Below are positions 1 to 5,958 of a stretch of DNA of 11,310 bases, piece by piece; position 1 is the first letter of the stretch, and every line of letters begins with the position of its first letter. Position numbers and translations under genes: made by a program. The notes under the pieces were generated by a model. It searched no databases. It was not told where the DNA came from and saw only the letters and a program-made list of their open reading frames with translations. The stretch lies in the NCBI RefSeq assembly GCF_938018035.1, contig NZ_CALIJF010000012.1:1-11310 (forward strand). Reading direction: 5' to 3'. This DNA comes from an uncultured Campylobacter sp. (lineage in GTDB: Bacteria > Campylobacterota > Campylobacteria > Campylobacterales > Campylobacteraceae).

Positions 1-33
1 CTTGATATTTTAACCCAGAGCCAAGAACAATAG
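1..33. other. Unassigned left edge, not S7
   Basis: These bases precede the S7-like stretch but do not continue it: the S7 frame meets a TAG at 31-33, where family members read a GGAT/GGAS-type sequence. Read on the minus strand, an open frame crosses the segment and gives GKPIVLGSGLKYQ. This looks protein-like but is too short to assign. The segment is probably a second junction of the chimeric left end, and the exact crossover could lie anywhere up to about base 45. Confidence 0.4.
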
Positions 34-255
34 GCTTTCCAGGTGCCAACAGAGATTCGCCCAGATCGTAAGGAGAGTGTTTCAATGAAGAATATGATTG
101 CCTTTGCACGTAAGCGTGGTGGTAAGAGCATGGCTGATAAGCTTGCTTCTGAAATCATGGATGCTTTCAATAACCAGGGTGGTGCTTACAAACGTAAGGA
201 AGATATGCACCGCATGGCCGAGGCTAACCGCGCATTCGCCCACTTCAGATTCTAA
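34..255 (+). pseudogene. rpsG: Ribosomal protein S7 C-terminal fragment, Bacteroidota-like
   Basis: The frame reads AFQVPTEIRPDRKES, then a segment with FARKRGGKSMADKLASEI, and ends in EDMHRMAEANRAFAHFRF. This is the conserved C-terminal part of the small-subunit protein S7, which binds the 3' domain of 16S rRNA. About 73 residues remain of a protein usually near 155-160, so the N-terminal half is missing and there is no genuine start; a stop codon lies just upstream at 31-33. The wording (QVPTEIRPDRKES, RAFAHFRF) is what I know from Bacteroides and Prevotella S7, not from Campylobacter. It is followed by AAAGGAAGATCCCAATGGC, which resembles the usual rpsG-fusA spacer and the start of fusA, but the frame continues as Cas8. 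The identity as S7 is secure. The Bacteroidota origin rests on memory of the family and should be treated as probable. Confidence 0.85.
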
Positions 256-285
256 AGGAAGATCCCAATGGCAATTGATAAGGAA
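256..285. other. Probable chimeric junction between rpsG-fusA spacer and cas8b
   Basis: Upstream DNA belongs to a ribosomal operon (S7 stop at 253-255, then an AAGGA ribosome binding site and ATGGC, as before a fusA gene). Downstream DNA from about 275 is the interior of cas8b. The ATG at 268 is therefore probably the start codon of another gene, fused by chance in frame with cas8b. The join must lie near 268-285. Microhomology around ATGGCAA would be enough for an assembly or amplification chimera; a real genomic rearrangement is the alternative. Confidence 0.6.
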
Positions 286-1206
286 TTATCTTTTAATTTT
301 TACGGGTATAAAATGGCGGTCTTACCGACGTTAATGGTAAATGATGCAAATTTATTAGAAAAAATAGTGGAAATTTTAAAAGATCCGAGCGAAAAGAAAA
401 AAGATCTGCAAGGCATACAAAATATCGAAGAAAGTATTAATTACGAGTTGGAATCCGTAGCTAAAGCGCAAGCAAATATGCCCGTGCTAAATACAATTCT
501 ATTTTATAAAAAAAGCAATGCTGCGGTTAATGTATTATTGCAAATAGATGATGTATTGCCGTCTTATATTTCTAAAATTTCCGATTTAATGGGTAGATAT
601 AATATTAGGGCGATTAGGCGAAAAGATAGTAAAGATCAACAAGACGATACTATTTACATGCAAAATTTATTTCTTAAAAACATCGATATTATGGATTTTT
701 TATTATCGCAAAATAGGATGAATTTAGATGATATGATGGAAAAATATGCTGCTTTGATTTATAAAGGCAATATTAACTCTAGCTATGCGTCAAAAATAGA
801 ATGGGGATTTTATTTTAATCGCGTTAAGACATATCAAAATAGAAGTATAGAAAGTATCGAAAAATATCAAAATTTCTTTAATGAAATGGGTGCTTTAAAT
901 GAAAAAATATCATTTGCAAGGGAGGTTAATTTGCAAAGCTTAAGCGATAAAAAAGAGCTAATAAGCTCTATTTTGAAAAATAGCGAATTTCTAAAAGATA
1001 ATGAAGTATTGCAGAGCGCATATTTGCTAGGAATGATGTCTGCAGGGTTGATAAATCGCCAATTTGCTATTAGCAAAAATAGTTCATTCGAAAAATGGCT
1101 GAATAATGCTGGACTAATTACGAAAGAGCTTTTAGAACGGATTTGGACTAAGTGCGATGAAACTAACAAAAAACTCTCCAATGTATCGCGAGGAAAAAGA
1201 AGCTAA
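268..1206 (+). CDS. cas8b: Cas8b (Csh1-like) large subunit, N-terminus missing and C-terminus frameshifted
   Basis: Cas8b is the large subunit of the type I-B Cascade complex, which recognises the PAM and contacts Cas5 and the crRNA 5' end. Family cues are FYKKSNAAVNVLLQIDDVLP (about residues 79-98), similar to the Csh1 segment with 'DVxP', and the helical SAYLLGMMSAGLINRQ (about 250-265), typical of the Csh1 C-terminal region. Position directly before cas7 and cas5 supports this. The open frame is 312 residues, whereas Csh1 proteins are commonly 500-600, so 200 or more N-terminal residues appear to be missing. The annotated ATG at 268 is probably a foreign start codon at the chimeric junction. 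At the other end the frame stops early, after an A6 run, and the conserved tail continues in another frame (see 1157-1360). A good internal ribosome binding site at 918-926 may start Cas11b. Confidence 0.75.
   Translation: MAIDKELSFNFYGYKMAVLPTLMVNDANLLEKIVEILKDPSEKKKDLQGIQNIEESINYELESVAKAQANMPVLNTILFYKKSNAAVNVLLQIDDVLPSYISKISDLMGRYNIRAIRRKDSKDQQDDTIYMQNLFLKNIDIMDFLLSQNRMNLDDMMEKYAALIYKGNINSSYASKIEWGFYFNRVKTYQNRSIESIEKYQNFFNEMGALNEKISFAREVNLQSLSDKKELISSILKNSEFLKDNEVLQSAYLLGMMSAGLINRQFAISKNSSFEKWLNNAGLITKELLERIWTKCDETNKKLSNVSRGKRS
918..933 (+). promoter_or_regulatory. Internal ribosome binding site and TTG start inside cas8b (putative Cas11b start)
   Basis: The sequence AAGGGAGGT (918-926) is a strong Shine-Dalgarno match. 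Its GGAGG core (921-925) lies five bases before TTG at 931-933, and that TTG is in the cas8b frame (residue 222, Leu). In several type I systems, including I-B, the small subunit Cas11 is translated from an internal start in the 3' part of cas8. The placement here, before the C-terminal helical region, is what that arrangement predicts. Function is inferred. Confidence 0.55.
931..1206 (+). CDS. Putative Cas11b small subunit from internal start
   Basis: Translation from the TTG at 931 would give the C-terminal helical part of Cas8b as a separate protein, starting (M)QSLSDKKELISS and containing SAYLLGMMSAGLINRQ. In type I-B complexes Cas11b lines the belly of the complex and stabilises the R-loop. 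As the sequence stands the product is 91 residues long; if the A6 frameshift near 1159-1164 is repaired, it would run to 1360 and be about 142 residues, closer to a normal Cas11 length. Support comes from the strong in-frame ribosome binding site and the known precedent. The use of TTG and the frameshift keep confidence moderate. Confidence 0.4.
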   Translation: MQSLSDKKELISSILKNSEFLKDNEVLQSAYLLGMMSAGLINRQFAISKNSSFEKWLNNAGLITKELLERIWTKCDETNKKLSNVSRGKRS

Positions 1207-1360
1207 TATAGAAATCATGCGCGATATTTTGATTGGAATTTTACCAAATGCGTTTTTATCTCAAAAGCGAGTTAAGAGCGCTTATGTAACGCTGGCTTTT
1301 GCTATGGGCGGAAGTGATTTTACGAAATATATTAAAGATAACACTCAAGGAGACGAGTAA
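1157..1360 (+). pseudogene. Displaced C-terminal tail of Cas8b/Cas11b after a frameshift
   Basis: This frame reads YREEKEANIEIMRDILIG and then SAYVTLAFAMGGSDF, which resembles the final helix and 'F.LG...G' ending of Csh1 proteins. Its TAA at 1358-1360 overlaps the cas7 ATG as TAATG, the coupling expected for the true end of the upstream gene. The ATG at 1157 lacks a convincing ribosome binding site, so an independent small gene is unlikely. Deleting one A from the A6 run (CAAAAAAC, As at 1159-1164) joins the cas8b frame to this one. The cause may be a sequencing or homopolymer error, a real mutation, or, less likely, programmed +1 slippage. Confidence 0.6.
1347..1352 (+). promoter_or_regulatory. 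Ribosome binding site of cas7
   Basis: AAGGAG lies seven bases before the ATG at 1360. It sits inside the last codons of the Cas8b tail frame, and the upstream stop overlaps the start codon, so translational coupling is likely. Confidence 0.7.
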
Positions 1361-2277
1361 TGAAAAAGAAAGAAATTCTATTTCTTTGGGACGGCGAAAA
1401 TTTTAATCCAAACGGCGATATGCTAAGAGATAACGCTCCTAGGATAGACGATGAGACGGGTATAGCAGAAGTTACTGATGTACGTATAAAACGAACAATT
1501 AGAGATGAAATTATGAAAAAAGACGAAAGTACGATTTTTATTAAAGAGTATAAAAGAGATGAAAATGTATTAGATTGCAAAAGCGCAATACGTGAAGTGA
1601 TTAATGTAAAGCAAGAAAAAATCGAGATAGAAAAAGAAATTTTATCTAAATTTATTGATATTCGCGCATTTGGTGGAGTTTTGCCAATATCGGATAAAGA
1701 CGAGATGAAAAAAGAAGGCATAAAAACAGCAGGAATTCAATTTGTCGGACCCATTCAGTTTAGAATGAGCAGATCGCTTCATAGAGTTGCGGTAGAGCAT
1801 ATAAAAGGCACCGGCGCGTTTGCAAGCGGTAGCGATAAGGCGAATAAAACGTTTAGGGAAGAAGATTTTTTAAATTATGCAATGTTTGCAACTTACGGAA
1901 TAGTGGATAATCATAGTGCAAAGATTACGAATTTGAGCGAAGATGATGTGAAAGTGATTTTAAGCGCGCTCTGGAGTGGGACTAAAAATTTAATTACTCG
2001 CACGAAAATGGGTCAGATACCTAGATTTATGCTAGTAATTACATATAAAAATGATACTTTCGCTGGAGATTTAAATAACTGTGTGGCTATAAATAGTAGC
2101 AAAGAAGATGTGGAGATAAGAAGTATAAATGATTTTACAATTGATTTTTCTAGATTAAAAGCTAAACTTACTAGATACGCGCAAGAGATCGAAAAAATAG
2201 AGTATATGAGCGATTTTGACTTCGAGCAAAATAACAGATCACAATTTGATAGTAATTGGATAAAAATAGGATTTTAA
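1360..2277 (+). CDS. cas7: Cas7b (Csh2-family) backbone subunit
   Basis: Cas7 is the RAMP-fold subunit that polymerises along the crRNA spacer and forms the backbone of the type I-B complex. The 305-residue length is normal for Csh2. The N-terminus reads ILFLWDGENFNPNGD (residues 6-20), where NPNGD is a hallmark of the Csh2/DevR group, followed by APRIDDETG and TDVRIKRTIRD. Later come AFGGVLP, the GPIQFRMSRSLHRV region and a TGAFASGSDKANKTF loop followed by YAMFATYGIVD, a layout common to I-B Cas7. The start is fixed by the AAGGAG at 1347-1352. The gene overlaps the end of the cas8b tail and touches cas5 directly, consistent with one operon. It has the same low-GC style as cas8b and cas3. I see no damage. 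Confidence 0.93.
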   Translation: MKKKEILFLWDGENFNPNGDMLRDNAPRIDDETGIAEVTDVRIKRTIRDEIMKKDESTIFIKEYKRDENVLDCKSAIREVINVKQEKIEIEKEILSKFIDIRAFGGVLPISDKDEMKKEGIKTAGIQFVGPIQFRMSRSLHRVAVEHIKGTGAFASGSDKANKTFREEDFLNYAMFATYGIVDNHSAKITNLSEDDVKVILSALWSGTKNLITRTKMGQIPRFMLVITYKNDTFAGDLNNCVAINSSKEDVEIRSINDFTIDFSRLKAKLTRYAQEIEKIEYMSDFDFEQNNRSQFDSNWIKIGF

Positions 2278-2991
2278 ATGGATATAATAGCTTTTGAGCT
2301 ATCGGGAGATTATGCGCATTTTTCTCATCCGGCTACTATCTACTCGTCTCTTACATACCCGGTGCCGCCAAAGACTGCAGTAATGGGGTTTTTGGGGGCG
2401 ATTATAGGTGAAATGAATTATTTTAAACTTAACGATATAGGTTATAGCGTTATTTTAAGTTCGCAATTTCGCAAAAAAACTATGATTTTTAACGGTATAA
2501 AATTTGCTCTATCTTCAAGTATGCATATCGAACAAGGCTACCAAGATTCTAGTGAGAAAAAGCAGTTTTATAAAGAGCTAATAAAAGATCCTAGATATGT
2601 TATATTCGTTGATTTAAGTGCTTTAAATGTTTCTTATAAAGAAAATATAATCAACAGCTTAAAAGCTCATAGATGTGTCTTTACGCCATATTTAGGTATA
2701 AATTTTTGTATAGCGGATTTTAAATATATCGAGATAAAAAATTGTGAATTGGTTCATGAAAAAGAAAGTTTTATAGATACGTTCGTTTTGATGGACGATT
2801 TTATATTTGATGCACAAAGCTTTGATATCAGACTTACTACGGCTAGAATGGTTTGCGGATGCGAAGAGGGTCGAATTTTTAAGGATTTTAAAGATTTCGT
2901 TATTAAGTTAAGCGGCAATAGTCAACTCAAAGCAAAGAATAGAGGAAATATTTATCAAATAAATGACTACAGGGTCTACTTTGCAAAGTGA
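2278..2991 (+). CDS. cas5: Cas5b (Csh-type) crRNA-handle-binding subunit
   Basis: Cas5 binds the crRNA 5' handle and joins Cas7 and Cas8b at the foot of the complex. The 237-residue product has the normal Cas5 size. Its first 45 residues, ending FLGAIIGE, contain the FELSGDYAHFSHP element and the YPVPPKTAVMGFLGA signature that is highly characteristic of Cas5 N-terminal RAMP domains. The ATG follows the cas7 TAA with no gap, so ribosomes probably pass from one gene to the next; the ribosome binding site is weak. The 3' end overlaps the proposed cas3 start by 29 bases. No internal defect is visible. The I-B assignment comes from the neighbouring csh2-like and csh1-like genes. Confidence 0.92.
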   Translation: MDIIAFELSGDYAHFSHPATIYSSLTYPVPPKTAVMGFLGAIIGEMNYFKLNDIGYSVILSSQFRKKTMIFNGIKFALSSSMHIEQGYQDSSEKKQFYKELIKDPRYVIFVDLSALNVSYKENIINSLKAHRCVFTPYLGINFCIADFKYIEIKNCELVHEKESFIDTFVLMDDFIFDAQSFDIRLTTARMVCGCEEGRIFKDFKDFVIKLSGNSQLKAKNRGNIYQINDYRVYFAK

Positions 2992-5158
2992 GCCGCTATC
3001 GCATCCTAATAAACCATTAATAAAGCATATAACAAATATGCTTGCTAAAGCGGATAGTAGGCTTTTGCAATGCGTTAAAATTTATCACGATATAGCTAAG
3101 CTAAAAACTAATTTTCAAATTTATATCAAAAATCCTACCGAAAAAATTGCAGATAAAAATCATGCTTTATTATCCGCTTACATATTTTTACTAAATTCAG
3201 AATTTAATGAGCTAGATACGGCTTTTGGGTTTTTATCCATCGTGTCACACCATGGAAATGTAGAAAATTTTTGTGAGCTTACAACGCAAAATAAAAATTT
3301 CGGTAAATATTTTGAGAGCTCGAAAGAGCTAGGCTTTTGGGATGAAGTCTTAGATAAAGCTTTAGGTTTAGAAATTTACAAAGATATTAAAAGGGATAAA
3401 AATGAGCTTTTAATTAAAGCTAAACATTTAAGAGAATACTTCAAATTTGCGAAAAAGAAGTTTGATTACGATGACTTTTTAAATTTCAAAGACATATTTT
3501 CATCCCTTATTTATAGTGATAAATATGAAGCTATTTTTAATCAAAGAATTCCTGTTTCTAAACCGGCGAATTCTAATACGATCGAAAAATATATCAAAGC
3601 CCTGGAAAATCGTAAGCCAAACGCGAAAAGAAGCGAGTTTAGAAAATTCGTTTTAAATAATTTCGATACAAATCATAATCTTTTTACTTTAACCGCGCCT
3701 ACAGGCTACGGTAAGACTTTGACTGCGCTAAATTTTGCCGCTAAATTTAATAAAGAACGTATTATTTACGTGCTGCCGTTTACGGCTATCATAGATCAAG
3801 TTTATGATGAGATAAAAGAGATTTTCAAAGACGATAAAAATATATTAATTCATAAAATTCATCACAAAACTACGATAGATGAAAGTACCCCGCAAGATCG
3901 CTATTCTAAAGTTAAATTTTTGATGGATTCCTGTAGCGGAGATATTAACGTAACCACGCTATATCAATTTATATTTGCACTCTTTGGAAACAAAAATAAA
4001 GATAGCGTAAAATTTAACCGATTAAAAAATAGTGTAATAATAATCGATGAAGCGCAGGCGGTACCGTATAAGTTCAGGGCGGATTTTATGAAACTTAGCG
4101 AGATGATGGCGGAGAAATTCGGCTGCATTTTTATCTTTATGTCCGCTACGATGCCTATTATTGATGCGACTAAATTTAAAGAAATTTCAAATTTGGATTA
4201 TTTCAAAGATCAAAATAGATACGTTTTAAAGTGGTTTGATGGTGACGAAAGTACTTTAAAAGATAAGATTAGACAATTGGCAAAAAGCAAAAATACACTA
4301 GTCGTCGTAAATACTATTAAAAAAGCTCAAGAGCTATTTTTGGAATTTTGCGACGAATTTAAAGTTTTTTGCCTAAACGGATATATGTGCGACGATCACA
4401 AACGAAAAAATATCGAAAATATAAAAGACGCGATTGCTAAAAATAAAAGTGGGCACGGTGATCCGATCTTGCTAATTTCTACGCAGTCTATCGAAGCTGG
4501 TGTGGATTTGGATTTTGATGTCGGATTTAGAGAGATAGCGCCCATTAGCTCGATTATCCAAACTGCTGGTCGTATAAATAGAAATTTCACAGCTCTGGGA
4601 GAGTTATACGTATTTAACGATATTTGCGACTATTCCGATCTCATTTACGGTGATTTAAAACGTATTAGCGATAATATTTTGGTAAAAATTCTAAAGCAAA
4701 GGGATATCATCGAAAGCGAAATTTTAGATATTTCCACTAGGTATTTCAGCTCCATAAAGCAAAGCCTAGAGGGCTTATTTTTAGCGGAGCAGATGCGAGA
4801 GCTCGGATTTTACGATATAAACGAAAAGATTAGCGAGGCGATGGATGATGGGCTTAAAATTTTAGTAATAATTGAGCCAAAAGAAGATTATATTAAAGAA
4901 TTTCAAAATGAAATTTTTGAAATCAATAGGCTTGATATGGACAAATTTAATAAGAAAGATATATTTACGAATACTATTAAGAAAATTAATAGATTTGGTG
5001 TAAATATCACAGAATTTGATGCAAAGCGTTTAAATATAAAGCGTATTGATGGACTAAAAGATGTCTATTATTTACCATTCGGCGATACTTCGTACAATAA
5101 TAATTTCGGGATTAAAAAGGATGCCGCCTTAAATCTCAAGAATGAGTTTTTCGACTAA
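2963..5158 (+). CDS. cas3: Cas3 HD nuclease-helicase
   Basis: Cas3 is recruited to the R-loop made by Cascade and unwinds and degrades the target DNA. The 731-residue protein has both expected parts. The N-terminal HD domain shows H22, the H42-D43 pair (YHDIAK), H67 and the H96-H97 pair (VSHHGN), the metal ligands of this family. The superfamily 2 helicase shows Walker A APTGYGKT (245-252, K251), a DEAQ motif (362-365) where many Cas3 proteins have DEAH, SAT (394-396), STQSIEAGVDLDFD as motif V, and QTAGRINR (533-540) as motif VI. The start at 2963 lies within cas5; the GAGG upstream at 2942-2945 is distant, so the exact start is less certain, but the HD motif requires a start close to here. 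The stop overlaps the cas4 start (TAATG). Confidence 0.95.
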   Translation: MTTGSTLQSEPLSHPNKPLIKHITNMLAKADSRLLQCVKIYHDIAKLKTNFQIYIKNPTEKIADKNHALLSAYIFLLNSEFNELDTAFGFLSIVSHHGNVENFCELTTQNKNFGKYFESSKELGFWDEVLDKALGLEIYKDIKRDKNELLIKAKHLREYFKFAKKKFDYDDFLNFKDIFSSLIYSDKYEAIFNQRIPVSKPANSNTIEKYIKALENRKPNAKRSEFRKFVLNNFDTNHNLFTLTAPTGYGKTLTALNFAAKFNKERIIYVLPFTAIIDQVYDEIKEIFKDDKNILIHKIHHKTTIDESTPQDRYSKVKFLMDSCSGDINVTTLYQFIFALFGNKNKDSVKFNRLKNSVIIIDEAQAVPYKFRADFMKLSEMMAEKFGCIFIFMSATMPIIDATKFKEISNLDYFKDQNRYVLKWFDGDESTLKDKIRQLAKSKNTLVVVNTIKKAQELFLEFCDEFKVFCLNGYMCDDHKRKNIENIKDAIAKNKSGHGDPILLISTQSIEAGVDLDFDVGFREIAPISSIIQTAGRINRNFTALGELYVFNDICDYSDLIYGDLKRISDNILVKILKQRDIIESEILDISTRYFSSIKQSLEGLFLAEQMRELGFYDINEKISEAMDDGLKILVIIEPKEDYIKEFQNEIFEINRLDMDKFNKKDIFTNTIKKINRFGVNITEFDAKRLNIKRIDGLKDVYYLPFGDTSYNNNFGIKKDAALNLKNEFFD

Positions 5159-5655
5159 TGTTTTGCAAGGACCAAATCACCGGCACGCTTGTGAATTATT
5201 ACGTCACCTGTAAGCGCGAGGCGTGGCTTTACGCACACAATATTCACGCCAATCAGGAAGATGAAAACATGCTGATGGGCAAGGCGCTAGCGGATATCAA
5301 AGAGAACGATTTGCAGGACTTTGCATTTTCAAATTTGAAATTCGACAAGCTTTCCAAGCAGCGCGGACATTATCTCATCACTGAATATAAAAAGAGCCTA
5401 AAAAATCCAGAAGCAGGCAAGATGCAGCTACTTTTTTATATCTATCTTTTAAAAATAGGCTTAAATTTAAAAGAGGTGAAAGGCAAATTAATTAGCGGCA
5501 AAACCGTCATAACCATTGAGGACAGCGCCGAAAATTTCACTAAAATCGAAACAATTCTAAACGACATTGTCACCCTTGTGAACGAGTCAAAGCCGTCTAA
5601 ATTTAGCCCGCAAAAGATTTGCGAGAGTTGCGCTTATCGTGATTATTGCATTTAG
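5158..5655 (+). CDS. cas4: Cas4 RecB-like nuclease, Fe-S cluster type
   Basis: Cas4 trims prespacers and ensures that they are taken next to a correct PAM, working with Cas1 and Cas2. The 165-residue product is a typical short Cas4. C18 (in YVTCKREAWLY) plus C155, C158 and C164 (CESCAYRDYC) are the four cysteines expected to hold an Fe-S cluster. The RecB-like core is visible as MGKALAD, then ITEYKKS (the E-x-K element) and QLLFYIYLL (the QxxxY element). The ATG overlaps the cas3 stop. From this gene onward GC content is clearly higher than in cas8b-cas3, as described in the findings. There is no gap to cas2, whose ribosome binding site starts within the cas4 stop codon. Confidence 0.93.
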   Translation: MFCKDQITGTLVNYYVTCKREAWLYAHNIHANQEDENMLMGKALADIKENDLQDFAFSNLKFDKLSKQRGHYLITEYKKSLKNPEAGKMQLLFYIYLLKIGLNLKEVKGKLISGKTVITIEDSAENFTKIETILNDIVTLVNESKPSKFSPQKICESCAYRDYCI

Positions 5656-5659
5656 GAGA
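5654..5659 (+). promoter_or_regulatory. Ribosome binding site that sets the cas2 start
   Basis: AGGAGA overlaps the cas4 TAG and lies five bases (counted from AGGAG) before the ATG at 5664. It decides for the start MYAILFYDIS rather than the in-frame ATG 18 bases upstream, which would add MHLGDR and lies before this site. Confidence 0.75.
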
Positions 5660-5663
5660 TAGA

Positions 5664-5942
5664 ATGTACGCTATTTTATTTTACGATATTTCAAGCAGCG
5701 ACGAAAAGGAGAAAAATAACGCCGCGCGCGTCCGAAAGGCGGTCGAGAAGTTTCTGCCTCGCGTGCAATTCAGCGTTTTTGAGGGTGAAATCAGAGCGAG
5801 CGATCTTAAAAAATTAATGGCGATTTTGCAAAAAGAATGCTCTAACAAGCTTGATTCGGTAGTAATTTATACTTTTAATTCGCTCAAATATTCACAGCGC
5901 CTAGTCATCGGACGCGATAAAAACGAAGCGATTTTCAGCTAA
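5664..5942 (+). CDS. cas2: Cas2 adaptation protein
   Basis: Cas2 forms the dimer that bridges two Cas1 dimers in the spacer-integration complex. The 92-residue product is the standard size and begins MYAILFYDIS, with the conserved D8 at the end of the first beta strand. The second signature, RVQFSVFEGE (33-42), is the Cas2 beta strand with SVFEG, and VVIYTF follows as a later strand. The gene is complete, with a good ribosome binding site. It stands before cas1 rather than after it, which is unusual for the cas4-cas1-cas2 set of type I-B. A 16-base gap separates it from cas1. High GC in its first part (for example 33 of 60 bases at 5701-5760) matches cas4 and cas1. Confidence 0.95.
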   Translation: MYAILFYDISSSDEKEKNNAARVRKAVEKFLPRVQFSVFEGEIRASDLKKLMAILQKECSNKLDSVVIYTFNSLKYSQRLVIGRDKNEAIFS

Positions 5943-5947
5943 AATTT

Positions 5948-5952
5948 AAGGA
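5948..5952 (+). promoter_or_regulatory. Ribosome binding site of cas1
   Basis: AAGGA lies six bases before the ATG at 5959 in the short cas2-cas1 gap. Confidence 0.65.
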
Positions 5953-5958
5953 TAAAGT

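Noticed and set aside
1154..1166. Programmed -1 frameshift at A-AAA-AAC in cas8b
   Set aside because: The downstream frame is reached by +1 (or -2), not by -1, so the classical slippery mechanism does not fit.
867..1181. Minus-strand open frame across cas8b, and similar ones across cas7 and cas3
   Set aside because: They lie opposite well-supported coding genes and show no family features; they are shadow frames.
5646..5663. Longer Cas2 start adding MHLGDR
   Set aside because: The ribosome binding site AGGAGA lies after this ATG and fits the ATG at 5664, which gives the normal Cas2 N-terminus MYAILFYDIS.
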